The notes beneath the pieces were generated by a model. That model searched no databases and was not told where the DNA came from. It saw nothing but the letters and a program-made list of their open reading frames with translations. A stretch of DNA of 64,000 nucleotides from Liolophura sinensis (lineage: Eukaryota > Mollusca > Polyplacophora > Chitonida > Chitonidae). Numbering within the stretch: position 1 is the first letter of the stretch; every line of letters begins with the position of its first letter. Made by a program: the position numbers and the translations under genes. The DNA lies in the NCBI RefSeq assembly GCF_032854445.1, contig NC_088300.1:81629084-81693083 (forward strand), in the 5' to 3' direction. Of the stretch, positions 1 to 15,200 are shown piece after piece.

Positions 1-193
1 CATCCTGAGCTTGTTAATGTGTTTTTTACATGCATGCAAAACCTGAGTTATTGGATGTTACTGGGGTATGACATTAGCCAAATGCACAGGTAGATATACA
101 CATGGAGATACACATATGAAGATACACACAGGGAAATACACACATGGAGATACACACATGTATGGGCAGGTAAGTTAATTCACAGAGACAAAC

Positions 194-264
194 CTTGAGA
201 GTGCTGGTTGTAACTTCTTGTGGGTTGATTGGTTCATATGCGTTGTCTTCATCTGGTCCTCGGC
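194..264 (-). CDS. ARHGAP35: p190 RhoGAP exon 21: last linker exon in window
   Basis: Codons 1416-1439, ending phase 0. [17 protein letters not shown] contains YEPI, a candidate phosphotyrosine site. Acceptor GTTACAG, donor GTTTGT (weak). Found by phase and splice signals because it is only 71 bp. The RhoGAP exons should follow to the left of the window. Confidence 0.65.
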
Positions 265-3200
265 CTGTAACACAAACTCATCCATCAGACAAGCTGTTAC
301 ACAACTGAACATTTGGGAGTATCACTAAGATTCACAGGTTGTAACCTTTGTGCCTGAACATGAGCAGACAGAGATGGTGTCATCTTCTGGGACAACTGTA
401 CATGTGTATTTACTAACTTTCAATAGCACTCCACAGAGGAGTTCAGATTGCACGATTTTGGTCACACCCAGTTTTGTAATTTTTGTCCTTCACTTAGGCA
501 CGTCCAAAGTTTACAGGCACATATTCACTCACTGTTTACTTTACTGGTTCCAATGGTCTAAAGTTGTCATAAACTTGCTAAGTCTGAAATGTGCAATCAC
601 CATGTTTCCTTTTAACACTCCATGCAGTGAATAATGTGAGGCTGCGACCCAGCCATCACTTTCATGGAAATGCTGTAAGCTAAAGCTCTGTCCACTCTCA
701 GCTGAGGTCACACAGTCTAACCTTTATACAAAGGAGCAAATATATCTTAAAGAAGGTGGTAAGCTCTTCAGGGAAAACTAGTTCTTCAGAAACATGTATT
801 ATCCTACATTTCACATACATTTGGTGTTTCGACAGGAGGTGTGTACCTGGTGGTGAGCCAACATAGTCACTGTCAGACATGGGGGGACTACGCCCCGGGA
901 GTGCCCCACTCTTCTCAGAGCTGCCAGACTTCCACCTCTTCCTCACGGACGGTCGTTTCTTCTTCTCCTTCCTGTTGGTCAGCAGCTCATCTCCAGTGCC
1001 ATCACTTTCTTCAGATGGGGAAATGCTCTGGACTGAAACACATTCAATGTAATCATGCTGAAATACCAAGTTTTAATATACCAGACTTAAACAGGGCCCT
1101 TGTGAATTTGTAAACCATTAAACTCTACTTGAGCAATGAGATGACCCATTGCTACAGAAGTGCCTGAGTCACCTCAGTACATGTCCACTGCACGTTGAAG
1201 GTCTGGCACTTTATCCAGAGATCTGAAAAGTTTTCTCTATACATAGTTATGACTGCTGTCAAATTTTTTTTTTTTTTTTTTGATTGGTGTTTTACGCCGT
1301 ACTCAAGAGTATTTCACTTATACGACGGCGACCAGCATTATGGTGGGTGGAAACCGGGCAGAGCCCGGGGGAAACCCACGACCATCCGCAGGTTGCTGGC
1401 AGACCTTCCCACTTATGGCTGCTGTCAAATAACATAAAAAAAAAAGAAAAAGCTTAAAAAAAAATCAGCCACTGATCTTATATATATATATATATTTAAG
1501 TCACACACCAGTATCTGAGCATGCCTTACTTTTCCCTGTAGGAGAGTACAACCCACCTCCACCCCCCTCCCAACAAACACATCCCGTTTGACTTGCCTGA
1601 CTTACCCCTCTCTGCAGGACAGTGCACACCCAGGTACCGCTCATCTGAGGCATGTTCCCGGGATTTGGACTTCTTCTTATGAGGGGTGGGTTTTCTGTTC
1701 ACTTTGCTGTAGATATCTTTACTGTTGTTCCTCTCTAAAGAGCTGAGCTCAGAGTCCGAATCTGTTAGCCCTGGAAAAAGTATATCTGGCACACATTAAC
1801 TGGCGAGTCCTGGACATACACTACACTAAAAGGGTAGGTAAATTAACTGGAGAGTCCTGGACATACACTACACTAAAAGGTGTAGGTAAATTAACTGGAG
1901 AGTCCTGGACATACACTACACTAAAAGGTATAGGTAAACTGACTGGAGAGTCCTGGACATACACTACACTAAAAGGTATAGGTAAATTAACTGGAGAGTC
2001 CTGGACATACTCTACTCTAAACCAATTCAGTACTCCATACAGACAGCATAGTTAGTGGTTAGCCTTGTACTGCAGACATAGCAATGGACTTTCATATTCA
2101 GTATAAATAAAGTCAGAGTTTTCTTTTCTTTTAACCTTCACAGAAAAATCCAAACCACCTGTGAAGTAGGTGTCACAACTGCCTTGAATCTCCACAGGTT
2201 TTGAAGTCAAGGTCATTGCTCTGTTAGGAGGATGAAAGTAACTATGAACCGCAGAGAGATGTTATACAAGTGAAAACCAAAAGTCTTACACATCTCGACT
2301 TTGTGTTGGGATACAACAAATGGCTATGTATACTGAGTTACCTTTGCCTTTATTATGTTTTTTGCGAGAGGAACGGATTCTATGGAAGCGTCCATCAGGT
2401 AGGGCATCTTGCACAGAGGCATAATCATTCTCAGGGACGGCATCCTGCCAACACAAGAAGGGAATTAGAGTAGAGTCAAAGGAGTGAGTGAGTGGGTGCT
2501 TGGGGTTTAACGTTGTACTTATCAATTTTTGATGTCATATGACAAAGGAGTCCTTGGATTGCATGTAATGTGCCTCCTTTTGGCAGGGCTGATTTCCACC
2601 ACTCTTTTATCTACTTTGGCGACTTACCGAAGGCAAGTAAGTTGCACTATCCCCTTTATGTTGAATGCTAAACGAGCAAGTTACAATTTTCTCTTTTAAG
2701 GTCTTAGGTGTGACTCGACCCAGGTTTGACCCTGGATTTACCGCTCCCGAAGCCGACGCTCTACCAACTGTGCTATTGGGGCCGGTAGAGTCAATGGATC
2801 ATGTGATGCTAAAAGTTACAAGAGCAAAAGGGCAAAGACACAGAGGAACATGAATTTGTGTGACACAGGTGTAAGAACCTCTCATGTATCACAACTGGCT
2901 GTGACTGGTATGGATAGAGGAGGTAGGCACATGTATATGTAGTCCTCAATACAGATGATGACAGCAACAGAAATACCTGAGGAAGAGGAGGTGGTGTTCA
3001 GCAAATATGATCATGGAAGAGAAGGAGGTGGTGTTCAGTAGATATGATCATGGAAGAGGAGGTGGTGGTGTTCAGTAGATATGATCATGGAAGCGGAGGA
3101 AGTGGTGTTCAGTAGATATGATCATGGAAGCGGAGGAAGTGGTGTTCAGTAGATAGGGTCATGGAAGGGGAGGAAGTGGTGTTCAGTAAATAGTCATGGA

Positions 3201-6200
3201 AGGAAGAGGAGATAGTGTTCATTAGATACAATCATGGAAGGAAGAGGAGGTGGTGTTCAGTATACCCAGTCATGGAAGGAAAAGGAGGTGGTGTTCAGTG
3301 GACAAGATCATGGAAGGAAGAGGAGGTGGTGTTCAGTAGACACAGTCATGGAAGGAAGAGGAAGTGGTGTTCAGTAGACACAGTCGTGGAAGGAAGAGGA
3401 GGTGGTGTCCAGTAGATGCCATCATCGAAGGAAGAGGAGGTGGTGTTCAGCAGATATGATCATGGAAGGAAAAGGAGGTGGTGTTCAGTAGATACGATCA
3501 TGGAAGGAAGACGAGGTGGTGTTCAGTAGATACAATCATGGAAGGATGAGGAGGTGGCTTTCAGTAGATATGATCATGGAAGAAAGACGAGGTGGTGTTC
3601 AGTAGATACGATCATGGAAGGAAGAGGAGGTGGTGCTCAACAGACACAGTCATGGAAGGAAGAGGAGGTGGTGTTCAGTAGATGCCATCATGGAAGGAAG
3701 AGGAGGTGGTCAGTAGATACGACCATGGAAGGAAAACGAGGTGGTGTTCAGTAGACACAGTCATGGAAGGAAGAGGAGGTGGTGTTCAGTAGACACAGTC
3801 ATGGAAGGAAGAGGAGGTGGTGTTCAGTAGACACAGTCATGGAAGGAAGAGGAGGTGGTGTTCAGTAGACACAGTCATGGAAGGAAGAGGAGGTTGTGTT
3901 GTTGTGTTCAGTAGACACAGTCATGGAAGGAAGAGGAGGTGGTGTTCAGTAGACACAGTCATGGAAGGAAGAGGAGGTTGTGTTCAGTAGACACAGGCAT
4001 TGAAGGAAGAGGAGATGGTGTTCAGTAGACACAGTCATGGAAGGAAGAGGAGGTGGTGTTCAGTAGATGCCATCATGGAAGGAAGAGGCGGTAGTCAGTA
4101 GATACGATCATGGAAGGAAAACGGGGTGGTGTTCAGTAGACACAGTCATGGAAGGAAGAGGAGGTGGTGTTCAGTAGACACAGTCATGGAAGGAAGAGGA
4201 GGTGGTGTTCAGTAGACACAGTCATGGAAGGAAGAGGAGGTGGTGTTCAGTAGACACAGTCATGGAAGGAAGAGGAGGCGGTGTTCAGTAGACACAGTCA
4301 TGGAAGGAAGAGGAGGTAGTCAGTAGATACAATCATGGAAGGAAGACGAGGTGATGTTCAGTAGACACAGTCATGGAAGGAAGAGGAGGTGGTGTTCAGT
4401 GGGCACAGTCGTGGAAGGAAGAGGAGGTGGTGTTTAGTAGATGCCATCATGGAAGGAAGACAAAGTGGTGTTCAGTGGACACAGTCATGGGAGGAAGAGG
4501 AGGTGGTGTTTAGTAGATATGATCATAGAAGGAAGAGGAGGTGGTGTTCAGTGGACACAGTCATGGAAGGAAGAGGAGGAGGTGGTGTTCAGTGGGCACA
4601 GTCATGGAAGGAAGACGAGGTGGTGTTTAGTAGATGCCATCATGGAAGGAAGACGAGGTGGTGTTCAGTAAATCTATTTTTTTTTTTTCACTTTTGTAAA
4701 ATAAAGTAGCTTTGAATTAGATGGCAGCCTACACTGGCATGTAGCATGGTACAATCAAACAAAATCTTAATAATTATCTTAAATCTTATAATTAATATAT
4801 ATAGAAAAACGTATCATGTCAATTTGGGTCCATGGAGATGTACAAATGTAGTGTCTATGAAAATCCTGAGAATAGTTGATCAAAACAAAGAACCATACTT
4901 GGGGAGTAAATAGATGCACAAGAGTATACAGATATATATAGGCAAAATCCAAACCTCAGAAATTTGATTTGATTGGTGTTTTACGCCGTACTCAAGAATA
5001 TTTCACTTATACAATGGTGGCCAGCATTATGGTGGGTGGAAACCGGGGGAAACCCACGACCATCCACAGGTTGCTGTCAGACCTTCCCACGTACGGCTGA
5101 AGAGGAAGTCAGCATGAGCTAGACTTGAACTCACAGCGACCGCATAGGTGAGAGACTCCTAGGTCCTTACGCTGCACTAGCGCGCTAACCAACTGAGCCA
5201 TGGAGGACCCCTCCCTCAGAAATTTGGAAACAATATATATATATATATATATATATAATCTCTTAACTGAGTTCTACAATTTTGATGTACCGTGAGGACG
5301 TAAAGGTGTTAACTTTCTTCTTCCATTAATGATTTGATCTAAACAAAAGGTTTTCTTCTGTGTACACGACATACATGTAAACAACACAATATCAGACTCA
5401 ACCACACACACACATAACATACACACTCATTATGTAAGAATACATAAAATATAGACTGCAGAACCAGCCTTATCTCCTGATAACTTTTAGTAAACAATGG
5501 ATAGGTACAGTTCCTAGATGAAACTGTGACACAATGACAAAAGGAGAATGTGAAGACTGGAATCCCCACGGGAAAAGCTTTACCAAATATACATGTACAA
5601 GATGAGTAGTTTAAAGGTAGAAAATGAATATTGGCAAAAATCAAGCCTGAACCTAAATGCAGAAAATAGCATTACATCTAGATACCTGAGTGAACAAAGT
5701 TTTATGAAAAAATAAATGCAATAGTGAAGCATGTCAAAGGTGCAAGCAATCTAGACACATAAGCACAGGTAATACAGTGAGTGAGTGAGTGTTTGGGGTT
5801 TAACATCGTACTTCACAATTTTTCGGTCATATGACGATGAAGGAGTCCTTATGGGGCATGTATGTGTAATGTGCCTCCTTGCTGCAGGACGGATTTCCAC
5901 CGCTCTTTTATCCAGTGCTGCTTCACTGAGATGCCTTACCGAAGGCAAGTAAGGCGCCCCGCCCCAGCCATTATACTGATACAGGTCAACCAGTCGCTGC
6001 ACTATCCTCTTAATGCTGAACGCCAAGCGAGGAAGTTATAACTTCCTCTTTTAAAGTCTTGGGACCAACCCAGGGTTAACCCTGGATCTACCGTTCCCAA
6101 AGTGGATGATCTACCAACTATGCTATCGGGGCCAGTCAGGTAATACAGAGAAGTAAAAATTTATTCAAAAGGTAATGATAATGAATTTGATGAATGGGGA

Positions 6201-9200
6201 AAAAAAAAACTCCAACTATCATTACATAGATGAACATTTGACACATTCTTGTTTAACAAGCAATACACAATACATATGTATTGCTACCCCCAAATTAGAC
6301 TGATTTTGTATTGATTTATTTGTATGGTGTTAAACATTGTAATCAAGAATTTTCACTTATTACATAAGATGGCGGTAGGGAAAAACGGAGTGCCAGGAGT
6401 AAACCGCCGATCCTCCCCAGGTACCGGACAAACCTTAGGACAGCTGCAGTAGAAACAGCAAAATGTCAGCATGTGGGCTGTTTGGTTGAGGGCCTTGTAG
6501 ACCCAGCCAACAAGCACATTAAAATTACAGACCATGTCTGTTTGACGCATCACATAGAGGACAGGTCAGCAGGTTACTCTGTCACAGCTGATAGTTTACA
6601 CGGTCCAGCAAGCACACCAATAAATAACTCACCAAATCAACTGTGAAGATGAGACTATTGTTTTGTGGAGGGTGTTACAGAGTGTAAACCAGCAGGTTGA
6701 GCAGACAACTACTGCAAGCATGGGTAACAGAACATGGAACAAACATAACACAGCTCAACTACAGTTCTCCACAAGTGAAGCAAACCATACATGCAAAATG
6801 ACACAGATATACTACTCCCACATTAAGCACATCACCAACAACAACAGCATCAGCAGTAACACAACTTTCAACTGGATCTTCTACCAACAACAACAGCATC
6901 AGCAGTAGCACGACTTTCAACTGGATCTTCTACCAACAACAATGCACATACAATGACAACAATCTTAATTAGTACAAAAACAAACCCAGTGGAAAAGAAA
7001 TCTGCACAACAGTAAAATTGTGATAAGTTTTACCTTCCTGTCTGAAGACTGTAAAAATAGGGAATCATGCGAATTAGTGTCTACAAGAGTACAAGGTACT
7101 TAGGGCCAGATTATCAGGTCATACCATTACTTGTATCTACCAAACCCAACACAATTATCTAGAGGAAATAAGGGAGTTGTCATGACAGCATCAGATTATT
7201 GGCTCTTGTTGATGTAATAAACCATGTAACAGTTTAGCAGGTATTCTACACCTGTTTATCTGACACAACTATGGTGATGATTTAACACAGAGAGTAAGGT
7301 AACCTGTGTCAGGCAGCTGGTCAAGTCTACAGCTTTATACACCATCTTGCATTTAAGCTCAGGAGCAATTTTAAGAATGAAAATCACTCACATTTTCATT
7401 TCATATTGATTGTGGGATAATGATGTGCAATGAAATATAAAGCCGTTACTCTGTAAAGTGCCATAACTGGGCAGCCATGCAGAATATAACCCTTTCTCAC
7501 ATTTATCTGACGTAGCAGCATGAACATTCTATTACCCTTATCTTCGGCACACAATCAGCAGCAATTGGGGAGAATGAGCTATAACTCTTTATCTGTGGTA
7601 CAATGAAGGGGAATGACCTTCAACACTTTATCTGTGGTACAATGAGGAGGAATGACCCACAACACTTTATCTGTTGCACAATGAGGAGGAATGACCTACA
7701 ACATTTTATCTGTGGTACAATGAGGAGGAATGATTACAACACTTTATCTGTTGTACAATAAGGGGGAATGACGTACAACACTTTATCTGTGGTACAATGA
7801 GGAAGAATGGCCTACAACACTTAATCTGTGATGCAATGAGAAGGAATGGCCTACAACACTTTATCTGTTGTACGAGAAGGAATCATTACAACACTTTATC
7901 TGTGGTATAATGAGGAGGAATGATTACAACACTTTATCTGTGGTGCAATGAGAAGGAATGGCCTACAACACTTTATCTGTGGTACAATGAGAAGGAATGG
8001 TCTACAACACTTTATCTGTTGTACAATGAGAAGGAATGGCCTACAACACTTTATCTGTGGTACAATGAGGAGGAATGATTTGCAACACTTTATCTGTTGT
8101 ACAATGAGCAGGAATGATTACAACACTTTATCTGTGGTACAATGAGGAAGAATGGCCTACAACACCTTATCTGTGGTACAATCAGGAGGCGGCCAGGCAG
8201 CCAGCATTATGGTGGGAGGAAACCAGGGTGGCACAATTGAGGAATGACCTGTAATACTCTTTGGGCACAATGATGAAGAACGATCTAGAACACCCTTTTC
8301 TATTAAAGGCACAATGGCAATGAATCGCCTAGAACACCTTTATATGTGGCACAGTAAGGCTGAATGACCTATAACACCTTTTACACACAATGGGGAGGAA
8401 TGACCTATAGAATACACATTAGGCATAATGAGAATGACCTATAAAATACCCTTCAGGCACAATGAGAAGGAATGACATAAAATAACCTTTACGCACAATG
8501 GGGAGGAGTGACCTAAAATAACCTATAGGCACAACTGGGAGGAATGACCTACAATACCCTTTAGGCACAATGGGGAGGAATGACCTACAATACCCTTTAG
8601 GCACAATGGGGAGGAATGACCTATAAAATACCCTTCAGCCAAATGAGGGGGAATGAGCCATAATACCCTTTAGGCACAACGAGGAGGAATGACCTATAAT
8701 ACCCTTTAGGCACGATGAGGAGGAATGACCCATAACATCCTTTAGGTACAATGGGGAGGAATGGCCTATAATACCCTTTAGGCACAATCAAGAGGAATGA
8801 CCTAAGATACCCTTTAGGCACAATGGGGAGGAATGACCCATAATACCCTTTAGGCACAACGAGGAGGAATGACCTAAGATACCCTTTAGGCACGATGAGG
8901 AGGAATGACCCATAACATCCTTTAGGTACAATGGGGAGGAATGGCCTATAATACCCTTTAGGCACAATCAAGAGGAATGACCTAAGATATCCTTTAGGCA
9001 CAATGGGGAGGAATGACCCATAATACCCTTTAGGCACAATCAAAAGGAATGACCTAAGATACCCTTCAGGCACAATCAAGAGGAATGACCTATAATACTC
9101 TTTAGGAACAATGAGGAGGAATGACCTAGAATACCCTTAATTATTAAAGGCACAATGACAATGAATGACCTAGAATACCCTTATATGTGGCTGTAGAACT

Positions 9201-12200
9201 TGTAAGATTACAGAAAATTAGATTCTCACGTGTTGTGCCACTGGAGTGACAAAGTTATAAATCTGCACCTCTGAAACAACACCAAAATCCACAGTGCTGA
9301 TGACAAGTTGTATAATCACTGAGAACTGCGAAGTTTCATTGTCCTCTGGACAGGTGAACAGGTACAATCCTGTTGGTATTCAAGTACATGAAAACTGGAC
9401 AATACAACAGGTGGGGCTGATGAGAAAACGACCTCACCTTTTTCTGTTTACTCAGGAATCTCAGGTGCCGAGCAAGCTTGTAAAATAAAACAGGAGACGG
9501 GGACTAAGCCTTAGACGTCTACCTTGTGAAACAGCTGAAGAACACACTGTCTGACGGGCTAATTACTACAAACTATAGTGCACAACCACTAATGTTATAC
9601 TACACAGTTCACACAGCATACAGAGACATAAAACCTACAGTTAACTATAATGAATTTAAAACGCCTTTTTGGTGGGTACCCATAGGAGTGCATGCTTTTA
9701 CAACTTGTTTTAAGGAAATAAATCTATGCATGTCCTATGTAATAATGTCACTCCTATTATACCCTATATGTAATTTTTTTTACCACGCGACCACCTCAAA
9801 TCTAATGGGTCAATAACCTCATTTTTTTGTACAAAATTGTCCATACATCTAATGAACTCATGCCCTCTTCTACTGTTACCAATCATACATCTAATGAACC
9901 CATACCCTCTTCTTTCTGTGTGACCATCCATACATACATATATCTAGTGGGCCCATACCCACATATACACCTAGCGGGCCCATCCCCATACATACACTGG
10001 GCCCATACCCATACATACATCTACTGGGCAACTACTCATACATACTTCTAGTGGGCCCATACCCATGCATACATCAACTGGGCCCTTACCCATGCATACA
10101 TCTAGTTGGCCCATACCCATATATACATCTAGTGGGCCCATACCCATGCATACATCTAGTGGGCCCATACCCATGCATACATGTACATCTAGTGGGCCCA
10201 TACCCATATATATAGGCAGCAAACCTACTAAATCTGGCATGAAGTTTTTGTTTATCTGATTGGTGTCTGACACGGAACTCCGATCATGTCACATATCTGA
10301 TGAAGCTCATGTTTATGGGTGCACCTAAATAAGTACGTGCTAACCTTCCTCACAAAAAACAGGTCTCAGAACTAAGGACCTAAATTCAAACACACCACCC
10401 AATTGTACTAAAGGTTAAATATGTAAATGCTTTACAACAAAACCAGTGAGTTGATAACCCATCTGAACGAAACATATATTCGAACATCAACAGAGTTTAA
10501 CAACTCCATCTATCCACTTATTCCTTTCCTCTCCTGTCATACGTCATACACTGCAGCATGCTGACACTAGATCCCTAGAGCGCCAGTCTTTCCCTCATCC
10601 TCAGACCGATCACTCCCAGTTCACTTTGCCTAGAGTACCAGTCTTTCCCTCATCCTCAGATCGATCACTCCCAGTTCACTTTGCCTTGAGTGCCAGTCTT
10701 TCCCTCATCCTCAGACCGATCACTCCCATCCCACCCCTATCTGCTATTTTCCCTCATCCTCAGACTGATCACTCTCACCCATCCCCTTCGGCTGCTTTCT
10801 CTCATCCTCAGACTGATCACTCCCATCCCACCCCCTTCTGCTGCTTTCCCTCATCCTCAGACTGATCACTCCGACCCATCCCACCATTTCTGCTGCTTAA
10901 TCATGTACATGCAGGTGCAGAGAGACAGAGAGCTAGTTGTGGAGCGAAGCGGAGGCAGTAGGCAGGCTTACCCGCACCGTAGCGTAGTCCCCAATCTCGA
11001 TCTGCTCGGGCATGGCTAATGGCGCTTGGACCCGCGACGCTCCGGAGGGAGGTCCTCTGCCCAGGCTATGGCTCATAAACTCTGTAACCTGGCCAAACTT
11101 TGACATGTCTAGTCGCTGTAACATGCAACAGAAACATACCCAAGGTATCAACATGACAAAACATGTGGGCAGTGAGAGATAAGGAGGCTAGGGCTGTCAG
11201 TCAGAGAAAGCAGAGGGGCAACAAATATGCCTAAAGGGGATGAAACAGAGGTTATCTACTGCATCTTCACACAACATTCATCCACATCAAGTACTTCACA
11301 CAACACTTGTCTCCATCACAACATATAACACAATAAATGAACTCCAACTAACTAAGTTAACATACATGTCTACTTCACTTGAATGTCAAGCTGATCTGAC
11401 TCAGCTATATCTCAACAAAAGTTGCAATATATGACACATGCCAAAGAAGAGAGAACATGCAATACATCACAGATGAAAGCGTCTCTGGAACAGACACACG
11501 ATTTACTTACTACATGAAGTCTTACTCATCTGTTCTTGTCACTATCACCCCTTCTTCCCTAATTTAGCTCCTCACCAATGGTTATCATCCCCTCTTACCT
11601 AATTTAGCTCCTCACCAGTGGTTATCATCCCCTCTTCCCTAATTCAGCTCCTCACCAGTGGTTATCATCCCCTCTTCCCTAATTCAGCTCCTTACCAGTG
11701 GTTATCATTCCCTCTTCCCTCACACTGCTCCTCATCCCTATCATCCCCTCCCTCACTCTGCTCATCACTGCTCATCATTGGTTATGATCCCCTCTTCCCT
11801 GCTCCTGCTCCTCATCACTAGCTATCATCTCTTCCCTGATCCTGCTCCTCATCACTAGCTATCATCTCTTCCCTGACCCTGCTCCTCATCACTAGCTATC
11901 ATTTCCTCTTCCCTCACACTGCTCCTTATCACAAGCTACCATCCCCACTTCCCTCCTCATCACTAGCTATTATCCCCTCGTCCTCACACTGCTCCTCATC
12001 ACTAGCTATCGTCCCCTATTCCCTCACCCTGCTCCTCATTACTAGCTATCGTCCCCGTCCTCACACTGTTCCTCATCACTGGCTATCATCCGCTCGTCCT
12101 CACACTGCTCCTCATCACTAGCTATCGTCCCCTATTACCTCACCCTGTTCCTCATCACCAGATATCATTCCCTCTTCCCTCACACTGCTCCTCATCACTA

Positions 12201-15200
12201 GCTATCACATCCTCCTCCCTCACTCTGCTCCTCATCACCAGCTATCATTCCCTCTTCCCTCACACTGCTCCTGATCACTAGCTATTACATCTTCCTCCTT
12301 CACTCTCATCCTCATCACCAGTTATCATCCCTTATTCCCTCAGCCTGCTCCTCATCGTTAGCTATCATCCCCTCTTCCCTCACTCTGCTCCTCACCAGTG
12401 GCCATCATGCCTTGTTCCCTCACTCTGTTCCTCCTCACTAGCTATCACCCCCTCTTCCTCATCACTAGCTATCATGACCTCTTCCCTCATCCTGCTCCTC
12501 ATCACAAGATATCCTCTCCTCTTACATTACCCGGTTTCTCATCACTAGCTATCATCCCCTCTTCCCTCACACTGCTTCTCATCACCAGCTACTATCCCTT
12601 ATTCCCTCACTCTGCTGCTCATCACCGGCTATCATGTCCTCTTCCCTTCCTCTGCTGCTCATCAGCAGCTATCATCCCCTCTTCCCTAACCCTGCTTCTC
12701 ATCATTAACTATCATCCCCTCTTCCCTAACCCTGCTCCTCACCAGTAGCTATCATCCCTTCTTCCCCCACACTGCTCATCACCAGCTATCATCTCTTCTT
12801 CTCTCACCCTGTTCCACATCACTATCTATTATTCCCTCTTCCCTCACATTGCCCCTCATCACTGGTTATCATCCCCTCTCCCTCACTCTGCTCCTCACCA
12901 GTAGCTATCATCCCCTATTCCCTCACTCTGCTCCTCACCACTAGCTATCATCCCTTCTTCCCTCATCACTAGCGATCATCCCCTATTACCTCACACTACC
13001 CCTCATCACTAGCTATTATCCCTTCTTCCCTCACTCTGCTCCTCAACAGTGACTAACATCCCCTTTTCCCTCACTCTGCTCCTTATCACTAGCTATCCCC
13101 CCTTCCGTCACTCTGCTCATCTCTATCTAACTTCCCCTATTCCTCACACTGCTCATCATCAGTGGTTATAATGTCCTCTTCCCTCACTGTACTCCTGATC
13201 ATTAGCTATCATCACTCATCACCTTTCACTGTCTCTTCTCACCTTTGGCTTGATGGGCATGCCTGTCCGTACGTCCACATGTTCATACAGGGAATTGTCC
13301 ACCCAGTCCTCGTTGATGTGAGTGGCAGTGTCGTACAGGCTCGCCGACATGCAATCTCCTGACAACAGAAACACTGAAATTGACTGACAACCCCAAAGAC
13401 TAACCACTGACAGCTGTACATCAGTTGCAAGCTAAAATAGGTCAACTATAAATCGACTATAAAACTGGCAGGAATCCTAATATAACTAGTAATATATACA
13501 GTAGAACACATCAGAATCAAAATCATTAATGATATTTCTCAATGTAGTCTCACTCTATCACATTAGCATTATTTAATTTAGTTTAACGAGTTAAAAATCT
13601 GTTTCTTCTCAGAGGTTCAGTTATAAAGGGAGATAGCTACTCACAAATTAACCCTGGTTATCTCCCCTGATGCACCTATGCTTTTCAGCATTGTTTTTGT
13701 AAATAACCCTGCCTAACGACTTTTGCAACATGCTGGTCCTACCAGAACAAGTTTGTCTTTCTGTTAAGCATGCCTGATCTAACTAAGACAACAAGTAAAT
13801 AACAGTCAGGTTACCTGACCAAGTACAGAAACAAATCTAACAAGAAACATGTCCACACAATGCAACAATTTGTACAGACATGTACACTGTCTAATTGGCA
13901 ACTACAATACAAGCAGCACATGTCAACAACAATAACAAACTGCTAATACAACCAAGGCACAAATAGAACAACACATTCTACTTGCATAACTCTCAACATT
14001 ACAACTATTTGTATAATTTACACTATTCCTGCTAAGGCAACTTGGATGACATCGACGGCTAATTATCACAGCAAGGTGAGATGGGTGGAGGTTGACATCA
14101 CATGTACTGAGGGGGGTGAGCAGTCGTTTACCTCACAGAAAAGAAAAGCACACTACCACAAGAGGCGAGAGGAGGTTGACTTTATGCATACAAATATGGG
14201 GAGATGAATGAAGGCTGACATCAGAGACATTCTCAGATGAATCAAGGTTGACATCAGAGACATTCTCAGATGAATCAGAGCCGACACCAATGATATTCTC
14301 AGATGAATCAAAGCTAACACCAGACATTCTCAGATGAATCTAAGTGGACATCACAGATATCCTGAGATGAATCAAAGCTGACATTACAGACATTCTTAGA
14401 TGAATCAAGACTGGTTTGATAGACATTCTGAGATGAATGAAAGTTGACATGACAGACATTCTGAGATGAATCAAAGATGACATTACAGACATTCTCAGAT
14501 GGATCAAAGCCGACATTACAGACATTTAGAGATGAATCAAGGATGACATCAAAGAGTTTTGATTTTTTGGTCAAAAAGTTTTGACATAAATTATGAGTTT
14601 GGAGGTGAATAACATAACAGATTTAAGCTAGGTTGAAGATTACACTCCAGATTTGAGCATCAATGAAGTCACCACAACAGGTTTGAGCATGGATGAAGAT
14701 TACACAAAAGGTTTCAACCCGGATGAAGAATACACAACAGGTGTGAGCCTGGATGAAGTTTAAACAACAGATGTGAACCTGGAGGTGGTTACTAACAGAC
14801 GTAAGCTTCGGTGAGGTTGACATTACAGACCTTGTAGCTTTGGTGAGGTAGACATTACAGACATTGTGGCATTGGATAAGGCTGACATTACAGACATTGC
14901 GGCATTGGATAAGGCTGACATTACAGACGATGTAAATTTGGACCTCTGTCATGCCTGCAGTTTATAAAATTCATCTGTGGCTCAAATGCATTCGACGTTG
15001 AACTTAACATAAGACAATTAGGGTTAATATACTTTGTCCATGACATGATGGGTTAAGTGTGATGCACACAATTCACTAGGTACAGGAAGGTGGACTTTGG
15101 TGACGCCACACAAGTTACAAGGTACAGGGAGGTGGACTTTGGTGACGCCACACAAGTTACGAGGTACAGGGAGGTGGACTTTGGTGATGCCACACAAGTT

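Noticed and set aside
5161-5213. Functional tRNA gene
   Set aside because: A and B box-like text is present, but the cloverleaf arms do not pair well and it continues into a SINE body with a target duplication. The same applies at 6060-6136, 2700-2785 and 33440-33517.
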